Assembly: GCA_045580005.1 (NCBI GenBank)
Contig: JAZNMZ010000071.1
Location: 1-38,117 of the forward strand
Reading direction: 5' to 3'
Origin: UMGS1052 sp045580005
GTDB taxonomy: Bacteria > Bacillota > Clostridia > Oscillospirales > CAG-382
Length of the DNA: 38,117 bases
Shown here: piece by piece, positions 15,541 through 23,605 of the stretch
How the letters are laid out: each line of letters starts with the position of its first letter
Numbering within the stretch: position 1 is the first letter of the stretch
The notes under the pieces: generated by a model
What the model was told of the DNA's origin: nothing
The model's database searches: none
What the model saw: only the letters and a program-made list of their open reading frames with translations
Position numbers and translations under genes: made by a program

Positions 15541-17707
15541 ATATAACAAAACTTAAGACAAGGTTTGTTGCCATACATACGGCAATTCCGCATACTGTGG
15601 GTATTATTGCCGCAAGAAGTGTGTATTTTATACTGCCTGTTTCCTTTTTTACGGTAATGAGGCTTGTCGAGCACGGCCAGTGCAAGAGCGAAAAGAGCAT
15701 AAAGCAGATTGCTGTTGTCACACTCCAGCCGTTTGATACAAAAAGCTCACGCATTGCATAAAGGCTGTCAAGCTCAAGTATACTGCCTGTTCCGAGGTAT
15801 GCCATAATTATTATAGGTATTACAATCTCATTTGCAGGAAAGCCCAGTATAAAAGCAACGAGTATCACTCCGTCAAGTCCCATAAGCCTTGCAAGCGGGT
15901 CGAGAAAGCTTGCCGTATGCGCGAGCAGGCTAGCACCGCCGACGCTTATGTTCGCAATAAGCCAGAGAAAAACCCCTGCAGGCAGTGCCACAGCGCAGGC
16001 TCTGCCAAGTACAAAGAGCGTTCTGTCAAAGATCGAGCGCACAATAACTGCGCCTATCTGCGGTCTTCTATATGGCGGCAGTTCGAGGGTGAATGACGAC
16101 GGCTCGCCCTGTAGTATCGTCTTTGAGAGAATGTAGGTTGTGGCAAAGGTAGACAGTATCCCTGCAAGAATAATAAGGGTGAGTATCAGTGCACTGCCGA
16201 ATGACTGAAAAATACCGTCTCCCAAAACAAAAAACATTGATATTATCGCAATAAGAGCGGGAAATCTGCCGTTGCAGGGGACAAAATTATTTGTAAGTAT
16301 CGCAAGAAGCCGCTCTCTTTTGGAGTCAATAATGCGACAGCCGACAATGCCGGCTGCATTGCAGCCAAAACCCATACACATTGTCAGCGCCTGTTTTCCG
16401 CAGGCGTTGCATTTTTTAAAAGGTTTGTCGAGATTGTACGCCACTCTCGGAAGATAGCCTGAGTCTTCAAGCAGAGTGAAAAGTGGGAAGAATATAGCCA
16501 TCGGTGGCAACATAACGGCAACCACCCACGCAAGCACTCTGTAGCCGCCTAGCACCACAACGCCGTGCAGCCACTCGGGTGCACCGAGCAGGGTAAACAG
16601 CGCTGTAAGCTTATTTTGTATAAAAAGGAAAAATTGCGAGAGTAGCGATGACGGATAGTTTGCTCCCTCAATCGTAAGCCAGAAGATAAAGCAGAGCATA
16701 AGCAGCATTACAGGGAATCCTGCAAGTCTGCCCGTAAGTATTTTGTCTGTGCGCCTGTCAAATGCGTCGTAGCTTTTTTTGCCGTAGCTTACAACGCTTT
16801 CGCAAATCTTCTCCGACAGTGTTACAATAGTACTTACAATCGAATCCTTGAAGCTTTCTTTAAAAAGCTCTCTTTCAGAAAGACTTGTTAGCAGCTCTTT
16901 TTCGGATATGGTGTTGCGCGCATCAGAAAGAGCGTTTTGCACTTCGGCATCGTCAAGTATGTTTTTGCCAAGGAACTTATTTAGCTCCTCCCCAATGGTG
17001 CAGTCGCCCTCGAGCAGCCTCAGAGCAAGCCATCGCGAGTTTATCCTGCCATCGGTTTTGCTCTCAAGTACGGGGCACAGCTCACAAAGAGCGACTTCTG
17101 TCTTTTCGGGGTAAACAGGCTGTATTTTGCTTTGCAATGGCGGCTTCTCACACAGCATATCAAGTGCGCATGTGAGCGCCGACAGGCTCTTTTTGTTCCT
17201 TGCAACGGTCTTTATGACCGGAACACCCAAAAGTTCCGACAGCTTTTTCTCGTCGATGTATATTTTTTTCTTTTTTGCTTCGTCGGCAAGATTTATGCAC
17301 ACAAGAACCTTTTGCGCAATTTCGCAGGTCTGAAGTACAAGATTTAGGTTTCGCTCAAGACAGGTCGCGTCGCACACTACGACCACAGCGTCAGGTTCGC
17401 CAAAGCAGACAAAGTTGCGGGCCACTTCCTCCTCGGCAGAGTGAGGGAGCAGCGAGTATGTTCCTGGTATATCCACAAGTGTGTAGCTGAATTTGTCGGT
17501 TGTAAAGTTTCCGACTGCGTTTGTAACGGTTTTTCCGGGCCAGTTTCCGGTGTGCTGGTGCATTCCCGTCAGACTGTTAAAAAGCGTACTTTTTCCAACA
17601 TTCGGATTGCCTGCAATGGCAATTACTCTGTCGGACGGAGACTTTCTTTCGATTACTATTTCGCCTTTTGCGGCAGAGGTTCCAACAGAGGACTTAGTCA
17701 GTCCCAA
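15539..17707 (-). CDS. feoB: Ferrous iron transporter FeoB
   Basis: Membrane Fe2+ importer with a cytoplasmic GTPase domain. The 722-aa protein has G1 GNPNVGKS at residues 33-40, DIPGTYSL (G3), NLAD (G4), a helical linker, then a polytopic membrane part with the two gate regions, including MCMGFGCNAAGIVGCRIIDSKRE cut short here as GFGCNAAG and PCNGRFPAL, whose cysteines are conserved in the family. The start is TTG at 17707: GGAGGTGA lies 6 bases upstream, inside the end of feoA. The genes overlap by 14 bases, so translation is likely coupled. Confidence 0.95.
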   Translation of the reverse strand: MGLTKSSVGTSAAKGEIVIERKSPSDRVIAIAGNPNVGKSTLFNSLTGMHQHTGNWPGKTVTNAVGNFTTDKFSYTLVDIPGTYSLLPHSAEEEVARNFVCFGEPDAVVVVCDATCLERNLNLVLQTCEIAQKVLVCINLADEAKKKKIYIDEKKLSELLGVPVIKTVARNKKSLSALTCALDMLCEKPPLQSKIQPVYPEKTEVALCELCPVLESKTDGRINSRWLALRLLEGDCTIGEELNKFLGKNILDDAEVQNALSDARNTISEKELLTSLSERELFKESFKDSIVSTIVTLSEKICESVVSYGKKSYDAFDRRTDKILTGRLAGFPVMLLMLCFIFWLTIEGANYPSSLLSQFFLFIQNKLTALFTLLGAPEWLHGVVVLGGYRVLAWVVAVMLPPMAIFFPLFTLLEDSGYLPRVAYNLDKPFKKCNACGKQALTMCMGFGCNAAGIVGCRIIDSKRERLLAILTNNFVPCNGRFPALIAIISMFFVLGDGIFQSFGSALILTLIILAGILSTFATTYILSKTILQGEPSSFTLELPPYRRPQIGAVIVRSIFDRTLFVLGRACAVALPAGVFLWLIANISVGGASLLAHTASFLDPLARLMGLDGVILVAFILGFPANEIVIPIIIMAYLGTGSILELDSLYAMRELFVSNGWSVTTAICFMLFSLLHWPCSTSLITVKKETGSIKYTLLAAIIPTVCGIAVCMATNLVLSFVI

Positions 17708-17951
17708 CTCCGCTCACCTCCGCGCTTTTTATAATTATATTTCTGCAGTCCTCAGAGCGTATTGCAATAACGGCTCCGCGGATAAGAAAGGCCTTTGGGT
17801 CGCCGAGGGGACTCTGTCCCACACACTCTACGGTTGTGTCATTAATAAGTCCTATGTCAAGCAGCCGTCTTCGCATACTGCCCTCAGACAGCAGCTTGCA
17901 TACGACAGCACTCTGGCCGGGAGCTATGTCGCATAAATAACAGTATTGCAT
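17694..17951 (-). CDS. feoA: FeoA-family ferrous iron transport protein
   Basis: Small SH3-like cytoplasmic partner of FeoB, 85 aa. The family pattern is visible: APGQSAVV at the start, RRRLLDIGLINDTTVECV in the middle and DPKAFLIRGAVIAIRSEDC at the end, close to the FeoA consensus of a beta-barrel with the GxR.A.R segment. It opens MQYCYLCDIAPG with a CxxC pair not needed for the fold, which might bind metal (inference). ATG at 17951 is chosen because AAGGTGA lies 6 bases upstream; the longer frame to 18017 lacks a site. It overlaps feoB. Confidence 0.92.
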   Translation of the reverse strand: MQYCYLCDIAPGQSAVVCKLLSEGSMRRRLLDIGLINDTTVECVGQSPLGDPKAFLIRGAVIAIRSEDCRNIIIKSAEVSGVGTD

Positions 17952-17991
17952 ATATATCACCTTTAGTTGTATTTTTATAGCTTTACCTATT

Positions 17992-18011
17992 TTTATGTTA
18001 TTCGACATAAA
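17992..18011. promoter_or_regulatory. Palindrome upstream of feoA, candidate metalloregulator operator
   Basis: TTTATGT (17992-17998), six bases, ACATAAA (18005-18011): a perfect 7+6+7 inverted repeat about 40 bases upstream of the feoA start. Its place before an iron importer suggests an operator for a Fur or DtxR-type regulator. It does not match either consensus well, and no obvious promoter hexamers flank it. Confidence 0.4.
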
Positions 18012-18027
18012 TCCCATTTGACACAGC

Positions 18028-18213
18028 CTATGACTTTCTGTATTTTTCGTTTTTGCAGCCGCCCGAGGACGAGCATCTGTGAAGATTGAGACACTCTGTG
18101 GTGGTGCCGTCCTTGGTGTGCAGCCGTGTAATTATTGTGTTTTCACCTATAATGTGACAGTATCTTTCTACAACCTCCTTGTAAGAAATACAAATTGTTC
18201 GTTTTTCTGACAA
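18028..18213 (-). CDS. Small Cys-rich protein upstream of feoAB, unknown
   Basis: I do not recognise this 61-aa ORF. It starts MSEKRTICISYKEV and has a C-terminal Cys cluster, CLNLHRCSSSGGCKNEKY (three cysteines and a histidine), plus two earlier Cys. The TTG start at 18213 has GGGAGGG about 7 bases upstream. That site is the 3' arm of a hairpin with a following T-run, so initiation and upstream termination share the same sequence. It lies 76 bases upstream of feoA on the same strand. A Cys-rich protein next to an iron importer could be metal-linked, but this is only context. Confidence 0.5.
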   Translation of the reverse strand: MSEKRTICISYKEVVERYCHIIGENTIITRLHTKDGTTTECLNLHRCSSSGGCKNEKYRKS

Positions 18214-18260
18214 AAAAATCCCTCCCAAAGAATATAAACTCATTTATATCTATGTGGGAG
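18212..18260 (-). terminator. Hairpin plus T-run after the TtcA-like gene, overlapping the next ribosome-binding site
   Basis: On the minus strand CTCCCA (18260-18255) pairs with TGGGAG (18227-18222); ATATAAA and TTTATAT-type arms inside extend the stem, and seven Ts follow (18218-18212). It acts as a terminator for the TtcA-like gene ending at 18274, and its 3' arm is also the Shine-Dalgarno of the 61-aa ORF. Confidence 0.7.
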
Positions 18261-18273
18261 AGTTTTTATTTAT

Positions 18274-19071
18274 TCACTTTTTACCCGAATCCTTGTAGGA
18301 CGAGCCGTCGGCAAGACCAAAGCCGTCGACATCGGCTCTTTGCATTGCACCAAATATTCTGTGCTTGAGCCCGTCGTAGTCCTTTTCAAGCGTATACAGC
18401 AGGTCTTTTACATGCTGTCTTTCGGTAGCTCTGTCCTCGGGGCAAGGGCTTTTCATAAGAGGAAGCTCGGGAGTGTGCGCTGCATAGTATTTTATACTCT
18501 TTTCGGGACAGTATACCATAGGTCGAATAATTGTTATGTCGCGTCTGTCAAGGTATGTTACGGGAGAAAAGCTTCCGATTCGTCCCTCGTTAAAAAGATT
18601 CATAACAAATGTTTCAACCGCGTCGTCAAAATGATGTCCGAGAGCCATTTTGTTGCAGTCGAGCTCCTTTGCGGCGGTGTGAAGCGCTCCTCTGCGCATA
18701 CGCGAACACAGCGAGCAGGGGTTTTCTTCTTTCCTCACCTTGAAAATTATCTCGGCAATATGCGTATCAATTACAGTGAGGGGGACCTCAAGACCGTCGC
18801 AGAAAGTACGAAGTGCATCAATCTGCTTTTCCACTGTTTCCTTTTCGCAAAAGCCTGCGTCATAAAAGCCGGGGTCGAGGTGTATGGCAAAAAGTTCAAA
18901 CTTCTTGGGATAGAAAATCCTCAGCTCTGCAAGAGTCGCAAGCAGCGCAAGAGAGTCCTTGCCTCCCGACACGCCCACAGCAATTCTGTCGCCGTCGTCT
19001 ATCATGTTGTAGTCATCGACAGCGCGACGCAGAAAGCTGAGCAGCCGCCGTGTATTGCCATAATGTTCCAT
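18274..19071 (-). CDS. ttcA: tRNA 2-thiocytidine(32) synthetase, TtcA-type
   Basis: PP-loop ATPase of the TtcA/TtuA group, 265 aa, that thiolates cytidine 32 in certain tRNAs using a Fe-S cluster. The PP-loop SGGKDS is at residues 35-40, the CxxC pair at Cys119/Cys122 (CSLCSRMRRG), the GHHFDDAVET motif near 145, and the third cluster Cys at 210 (SPCPEDR). These three Cys positions match TtcA and separate it from TilS, which lacks them. The ATG has CGGAG upstream. It is divergent from rplM and followed by a hairpin terminator. Confidence 0.87.
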   Translation of the reverse strand: MEHYGNTRRLLSFLRRAVDDYNMIDDGDRIAVGVSGGKDSLALLATLAELRIFYPKKFELFAIHLDPGFYDAGFCEKETVEKQIDALRTFCDGLEVPLTVIDTHIAEIIFKVRKEENPCSLCSRMRRGALHTAAKELDCNKMALGHHFDDAVETFVMNLFNEGRIGSFSPVTYLDRRDITIIRPMVYCPEKSIKYYAAHTPELPLMKSPCPEDRATERQHVKDLLYTLEKDYDGLKHRIFGAMQRADVDGFGLADGSSYKDSGKK

Positions 19072-19236
19072 AAAAACTCCGAAATTTAAAATTTAACAAA
19101 ACAAGTATATCATAAAGACGGGAATAATGCAACACAAAAATGTGACTTTGAGAAAGAGAAATCGCGAGAAAATGAAAGAAAACGAGTGAAAATGCGACCT
19201 TTTGATATATTTTTTTGATTTTTTTGAAAAAAGGGG

Positions 19237-19264
19237 TTGACAAATCAATTCTTTGTGGTATAAT
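19237..19264 (+). promoter_or_regulatory. Sigma-A promoter of rplM-rpsI
   Basis: TTGACA (19237-19242), 16-base spacer, TATAAT (19259-19264), 45 bases before the rplM start. The 45 bases before -35 are very AT-rich (ATATATTTTTTTG type), a possible UP element. Confidence 0.85.
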
Positions 19265-19309
19265 ATGTGAGGATAAAAACTAAAGATTAAAAATTTGGAG
19301 GAAAAGACT

Positions 19310-19735
19310 ATGTCTACATTTATGGCAAAGGCCGAGACAATCGAGCGTAAATGGTATGTTATCGATGCTGCAGGCAAGCCTCTCGGAAAGACAGCTGTTA
19401 AGGCTGCTGACATTCTTCGTGGTAAACACAGACCCGAATTCACACCTCATGTTGACTGTGGCGAATTCGTTATTATCATCAATGCTACAAAGGCTGTACT
19501 TACAGGTAACAAGCTTGATGACAAGTTCTACTATCATCACTCCGGCTACATTTCCGGACTCAAGGCTGTTGATTACAGAACACTTATGAGCACAAAGCCC
19601 GAAAAGGCAATGGAGCTCGCAGTTAAGGGAATGCTCCCTCACAACTCAATCGGCGACAAGAGCCTCACAAGACTTCATGTTTATGCCGGCGACAAACACG
19701 ATAACGCTGCTCAGAAGCCTATCGTGATCGAGTAA
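19310..19735 (+). CDS. rplM: 50S ribosomal protein L13
   Basis: Large-subunit protein, 141 aa, the normal length. Recognised by RKWYVIDAAGKPLGKTA, ADILRGKHRPEFTPHVDCG, KLDDKFYYHHSGY and the C-terminal MLPHNSIGDKSLTRLHVYAG. ATG at 19310 follows GGAGG by 8 bases; an upstream in-frame TTG at 19295 overlaps that site and is rejected. It is followed by rpsI 23 bases later, the usual pair. Confidence 0.97.
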   Translation: MSTFMAKAETIERKWYVIDAAGKPLGKTAVKAADILRGKHRPEFTPHVDCGEFVIIINATKAVLTGNKLDDKFYYHHSGYISGLKAVDYRTLMSTKPEKAMELAVKGMLPHNSIGDKSLTRLHVYAGDKHDNAAQKPIVIE

Positions 19736-19758
19736 TAGGAAAGGAGTAATAACTTAAT

Positions 19759-20160
19759 ATGTATACAAGTGCAAAGCCTTATTTTTACGGAACAGGCAGA
19801 AGAAAGAGTTCCGTAGCCCGTGTTCGCATTATGCCCGGCACAGGTGCTATCACAATCAACGGCAGAGATATCGATGACTACTTCGGTCTCGGTACACTCA
19901 AGCTCATAGTTAACCAGCCTTTTGAAACAACAGGCACAGTTGGTACATTCGACCTTATCTGCACAGTAAAAGGTGGCGGTGTATCTGGCCAGGCAGGCGC
20001 TATCAGACACGGCGCAGCCAGAGCGCTTCTTCAGGCAGACGCAAATTACAGACCTCTCCTCAAGAAAGCGGGACTTCTCACTCGTGACCCTCGTATGAAG
20101 GAAAGAAAGAAGTACGGACTCAAGGCAGCTCGTCGTGCACCTCAGTTTAGCAAGAGATAA
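19759..20160 (+). CDS. rpsI: 30S ribosomal protein S9
   Basis: Small-subunit protein, 133 aa. Recognised by FYGTGRRKSSVARVRI, GTGAITINGRDIDDYFG, the GGGVSGQAGAIRHGAARALL segment and the C-terminal GLKAARRAPQFSKR whose last Arg touches the P-site tRNA. AAGGAG precedes the ATG. It ends the rplM-rpsI unit just before a strong terminator. Confidence 0.97.
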   Translation: MYTSAKPYFYGTGRRKSSVARVRIMPGTGAITINGRDIDDYFGLGTLKLIVNQPFETTGTVGTFDLICTVKGGGVSGQAGAIRHGAARALLQADANYRPLLKKAGLLTRDPRMKERKKYGLKAARRAPQFSKR

Positions 20161-20180
20161 CCTGCAAATTATTGCAAACA

Positions 20181-20210
20181 AAAACCTCCGGAAAACCGGA
20201 GGTTTTTTGT
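20181..20210. terminator. Terminator after rpsI
   Basis: ACCTCCGG, AAAA loop, CCGGAGGT, then six Ts. The A-run before the stem lets it serve the converging dehydrogenase gene as well. Confidence 0.9.
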
Positions 20211-20221
20211 TGCAAAAATCA

Positions 20222-21460
20222 TTAGAAATTACTCAGCAGATATTTTTCAGCATCTGCGTTCCACAGACCGTTGTTTTCTTTTACAAGTCTGCCAAGGACC
20301 TCGAATCTCTCATCGCTTTCTCCGAGCTTTCCAAAATCTGAAAGTGCTGTAAGAGGAAGTTCGATGTGAGTGTATATAAGCTTCTTTCCGCCAGGGATTT
20401 TGGGAAGATTTACTGTTGTGTCAATCGCCGCATCAATACCGCCGATGTGAGTTATCATAACAGATGGGTCAAGACGCTTTTCGCCGATAAGATCAACAAT
20501 ATCTTGCATATCTTCGGGAGTGCTTCCGCTTGTACCTGTAACATGGTGCTGAGCATAGTGAACATTGTAGAAATTAAAGTTGGCACTGAAGTTTTTGTCA
20601 AGAGGACCTGCAAAGAAGTTCAGACAGCCGTCAAATCCTAAAATTGCGTCGCCAAGCTCAACAACCGCGGGAACAGGGGCGTATACAAATACATCGTCAA
20701 AGCCCTTTCCGCCCGAAATTTCCAAAAGCTCATCCTTGTCGGAGGTGTTGGCAAATACGAGCTCAATTCCGTCCTCTGCTGCCTTTGCGGGAGTGAATAT
20801 AGCTGCCGCGCGATCGAGTCTTAGTTTGTCAAGGTCGGTTACTACAACCATAGATGGTTTTATATTTCCGTGAAGAGCAATATCAATTGCCACAAGCCCC
20901 ATAGGACCGCAGCCGGCAAGAATTGCAACCTTTCCGCCCTCCTTTATTCCTATCACATGGTCAAAGTTTTTGTCAAGATGGAAGCTTGCCTTGTAGCCTC
21001 TTATAACGCAGGACGCAGGTTCAATAAGAGAACCGTTAAAATAAGAGTCGCTGTTGAGTTTGATAAGGAAATTGTTGTCGATGATATGCTCATAAATTAT
21101 TGAATATGTAGAAACTCCGCCGATTTCCTCAAAGGAATATCCTACAGTTTTGTGTCCGCCGAGGTAAGCGAGAACAGGAGGCATAACAACCTTGTCGCCA
21201 ACTGCGAATTTGTCTTTCCATTTGTCGCCCACTTCAACAACCTCGGCGCAAAATTCGTGTCCCACAATAACAGGATGTTCTGCTACATTTTCGGGAACTC
21301 TCAGATGACGCGCTCCCTGAAGAATAGTCTTGTGAGTCGACATACATACACTGTCTGAAATAATCTTGACAAGAAGCTCTCCTGATGTGATAGGGCGAAG
21401 CTCAAATTCTTCAAGTCTTACATCGTTTTCTCTGTAAAGACGGACTGCTCTTGTTTTCAT
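20222..21460 (-). CDS. Zinc-dependent MDR dehydrogenase, probably a sugar (ketose/polyol) phosphate reductase
   Basis: Medium-chain alcohol dehydrogenase-family protein, 412 aa, resembling proteins annotated as L-sorbose-1-phosphate reductase (SorE type). The catalytic zinc ligands Cys39 (SVCMSTHK) and Gly67-His68-Glu69 (VGHEF) are present, and the nucleotide-binding loop reads LAGCGPMGLVAID. The protein is longer than typical 350-aa members. ATG at 21460 has an AGGTGAT site. It starts 9 bases after the aldolase stop and shares its SorC-controlled promoter, so a two-step sugar-phosphate route (oxidoreduction then aldol cleavage) is likely. No PTS or kinase gene is adjacent, and the sugar cannot be named. 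Confidence 0.83.
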   Translation of the reverse strand: MKTRAVRLYRENDVRLEEFELRPITSGELLVKIISDSVCMSTHKTILQGARHLRVPENVAEHPVIVGHEFCAEVVEVGDKWKDKFAVGDKVVMPPVLAYLGGHKTVGYSFEEIGGVSTYSIIYEHIIDNNFLIKLNSDSYFNGSLIEPASCVIRGYKASFHLDKNFDHVIGIKEGGKVAILAGCGPMGLVAIDIALHGNIKPSMVVVTDLDKLRLDRAAAIFTPAKAAEDGIELVFANTSDKDELLEISGGKGFDDVFVYAPVPAVVELGDAILGFDGCLNFFAGPLDKNFSANFNFYNVHYAQHHVTGTSGSTPEDMQDIVDLIGEKRLDPSVMITHIGGIDAAIDTTVNLPKIPGGKKLIYTHIELPLTALSDFGKLGESDERFEVLGRLVKENNGLWNADAEKYLLSNF

Positions 21461-21469
21461 ATTATCACC

Positions 21470-22339
21470 TTATATCCTTCCTGCACTGCCAAAGGTTCTG
21501 AGTTTTTCACGAACAACTTCTTTCATCATCTTCATAGCATCTTCGTATACAAGGAAAGGCCATGTAGACGGATTTGTGATAGAGTTGAGGGTGTCCTTGA
21601 GTCCTTTGTTAAGGGCGAAAAGCACATCAGAATAAATGTTTATCTTGGTAATGCCGTGACGGATGGCATTTTGCATCTGGTCGTCGGGTGTTCCGCTTCC
21701 GCCGTGGAGAACGAGAGGTCTATCACAAACTGCTGTTATTTCGTCAAGCCTATCGATTCTGAGCTCAGGTGTTTTCTGATATACACCGTGCGAGGTGCCG
21801 ATAGCTACCGCAAGAGCGTCAACATCCGTAATCTCCACAAATTTTTTGACTTCTTCGGGAACAGTCAGACTTTCGCCCGGGTCTGTGTCAGCTCCTGTCT
21901 CGCTGATACTTCCAACACTAGCATTTCCAACATGTCCAAGCTCAGCTTCAACAGTAATACCTCTCTTGTGAGCGTATTCGGTAACTTTTGCGGTGTTTTT
22001 GGCATTTTCGTCAAAGGGAAGCACTGAGCCGTCGTACATAACTGAGCTGAAGCCTGCGTCAATAGCACTTTTTATAAAATCAAAATCGGTGGCGTGATCC
22101 AGATGAAAACATACGGGAACTTTAAAAAACTCAGATGACGCCTTTATCATTGAGGTTAATAGCTGCATATTTCTTCCCTCAAGGTCGACACCAAGTCCCA
22201 TGAGAAGAGCAGGGGATTTCTCTTCCTCACAGGTTTCCAAAACCGCTTTCATCATTTCATAGTTGCTTACATCAAATGCAGGAATAGCATAATGATTTTT
22301 CTTTGCATCTGCAAGCATTTCTTTCATAGTAACTAACAT
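21470..22339 (-). CDS. Class II ketose-bisphosphate aldolase (FBA/GatY/KbaY family)
   Basis: Zinc-dependent aldolase, 289 aa, splitting a ketose bisphosphate to dihydroxyacetone phosphate and an aldehyde phosphate. The Asp81-His82 pair in FHLDHATDFD gives the catalytic Asp and a zinc ligand; AELGHVG, GTSHGVY and VLHGGSGTPDDQ complete the active site. Fructose-1,6-bisphosphate and tagatose-1,6-bisphosphate are both possible; the tie to a SorC regulator and a polyol/ketose phosphate dehydrogenase favours a dedicated catabolic role. ATG 22339 follows GGAGGT by 6 bases; the frame extends upstream across the promoter but lacks another site. Confidence 0.9.
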   Translation of the reverse strand: MLVTMKEMLADAKKNHYAIPAFDVSNYEMMKAVLETCEEEKSPALLMGLGVDLEGRNMQLLTSMIKASSEFFKVPVCFHLDHATDFDFIKSAIDAGFSSVMYDGSVLPFDENAKNTAKVTEYAHKRGITVEAELGHVGNASVGSISETGADTDPGESLTVPEEVKKFVEITDVDALAVAIGTSHGVYQKTPELRIDRLDEITAVCDRPLVLHGGSGTPDDQMQNAIRHGITKINIYSDVLFALNKGLKDTLNSITNPSTWPFLVYEDAMKMMKEVVREKLRTFGSAGRI

Positions 22340-22370
22340 ATTTTTACCTCCATATTCTGAATTCGATTCA

Positions 22371-22445
22371 ATCATACCACACATTTTAACATATGTCAAG
22401 AGCAAATGTTAAAGTGTTGACATTTATATAATAACATGGTACAAT
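22371..22445. promoter_or_regulatory. Overlapping divergent promoters with four SorC-type half-sites
   Basis: Plus promoter: TTGACA (22417-22422), 17 bases, TACAAT (22440-22445). Minus promoter: TTGACA (22399-22394), 17 bases, TATGAT (22376-22371). Heptamers of the form TTRACAT occur four times: 22386-22392 forward, 22393-22399 reverse, 22406-22412 reverse, 22417-22423 forward, giving two dyads. Both -35 hexamers lie inside half-sites, so a bound tetrameric regulator would block both directions. Confidence 0.75.
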
Positions 22446-22477
22446 TATAATAAAATATCAAGCAAAAGGTGCTCTAT

Positions 22478-23407
22478 ATGACTTATCAGAAAAAGCAAAT
22501 GGAAGAAGCTGCGATTCTTTACTATGAGAAGAACTACACTCAGCAGAAAATTGCAGAACTTATGAATTTGTCGCGCCAAACAGTTTCCAAACTGTTAAAT
22601 GACGCAATAAAAGAAAATATAGTCGAAATCAAGATTCACAATTCCGAAAATGATTGTCTTGAACTTGAACGCAGAATATGTGATACTTTCAAAATCAAAA
22701 ATGCGGTTGTGTGCGGAGTCAGCAACACAAACGACTCGGTTCGTAAACTGATGACTGTAAAAAAAGCATCGGAGTATATTCTTCCTCTTTTAAAAACAGG
22801 AAATCAAAAGATCGCTATTTCCTGGGGACGAACTATTCAGATGCTCATTGACGAATTTCAAAAGGTCAACTCAACCAACAATATCGTTTTTCCGCTTTTT
22901 GGTGCTACCGACCAGGAACAGTCCTGCTTTTTGTCAAACGAATTGGCAAGGAGCTTTGCAGACAAAATCGGTGCCAGGGTGAAATATGCCTGGTTCCCAT
23001 ATCGGCCGGATAACATTGCCGACTGCGAGCTTTTTAAAAAAACTTCTTACTATAAAAAACTTTACGATTTATGGAACGATATAGATATTGCAATAATCGG
23101 AATCGGAAACAATGAAATAATACAGACATTCGGAAAAGTATTTGGATATAACGAAAAGGGTGTGTGTGCAATCGGAGATATTTCCACACACTTTTTTGAT
23201 ATTGACGGAAAATTTGTGCAGTTATACGAAAACACACTGTGCGCTTCGAAAGAAAATTTAAAAAACGCAAAGCAAACAATAGCTATTGCCTGCGGAGATA
23301 ACAAAACCGAGGCAATAATCGGAGCATTGCGCACAAAGGCTGTTGATACATTAATAACCGATGAGTATACCGCAAAAAGAATATTAGCTTTTTTAAATAA
23401 CTTCTAA
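22478..23407 (+). CDS. SorC-family sugar-binding transcriptional regulator
   Basis: A 309-aa regulator with an N-terminal helix-turn-helix (residues 15-40, NYTQQKIAELMNLSRQTVSKLL) and a C-terminal sugar-phosphate-binding domain of the SorC/DeoR type (about 55-309, with ISWGRTIQMLID and IGIGNNEI near the effector site). Members bind phosphorylated sugars and control catabolic operons. It is transcribed away from the aldolase-dehydrogenase pair across the operator, so autoregulation and control of the pair are likely. ATG at 22478 follows AAAGGTG; the GTG at 22469 lies in that site. The coding sequence is more AT-rich than the upstream core genes. Confidence 0.9.
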   Translation: MTYQKKQMEEAAILYYEKNYTQQKIAELMNLSRQTVSKLLNDAIKENIVEIKIHNSENDCLELERRICDTFKIKNAVVCGVSNTNDSVRKLMTVKKASEYILPLLKTGNQKIAISWGRTIQMLIDEFQKVNSTNNIVFPLFGATDQEQSCFLSNELARSFADKIGARVKYAWFPYRPDNIADCELFKKTSYYKKLYDLWNDIDIAIIGIGNNEIIQTFGKVFGYNEKGVCAIGDISTHFFDIDGKFVQLYENTLCASKENLKNAKQTIAIACGDNKTEAIIGALRTKAVDTLITDEYTAKRILAFLNNF

Positions 23408-23431
23408 ATCGGGCATGAATTGTATAAAGAA

Positions 23432-23448
23432 TGTCGAATTTTGTTGAA
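23432..23448 (+). promoter_or_regulatory. Tandem Spo0A-type boxes next to the palindromic repeat
   Basis: TGTCGAA (23432-23438) and TGTTGAA (23442-23448), period 10. The known 0A box is TGNCGAA; the first is perfect, the second off by one. A TATAAA sequence precedes by a few bases. It lies 10 bases upstream of the repeat at 23458. Confidence 0.45.
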
Positions 23449-23457
23449 ATAAGAAAT

Positions 23458-23577
23458 CCTTCCCCTTGAGGGGAAGGTGTCAGCGAAAGCTGACGGATGA
23501 GGTAGAAAAGGCTAACGATTGCTACGCAATTTACACCTCGCCACCGCCTGCGGCGGAGCCTCTCCTCAAGGAGAAGC
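23458..23577. repeat. MITE-like palindromic repeat, 120 bp
   Basis: Two imperfectly inverted arms of about 45 bases, each made of two small hairpins: left CCTTCCCC/GGGGAAGG and GTCAGC/GCTGAC, right CCGCC/GGCGG and TCTCC/GGAGA. Between arms are about 32 bases with no gene. The order hairpin-hairpin-GAGG matches the arms of the DUF559 element at 26705-27152, so this looks like a gene-less relative. The 345-base gap 23408-23752 contains this repeat, the small peptide gene and two sets of 0A-type boxes. Confidence 0.75.
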
Positions 23578-23605
23578 AAATTATTGCCTCTAAAGGAGTA
23601 TAGTT

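Noticed and set aside
23458..23577. CRISPR array
   Set aside because: The repeated parts are inverted hairpins without regularly spaced direct repeats, and no cas genes are present.
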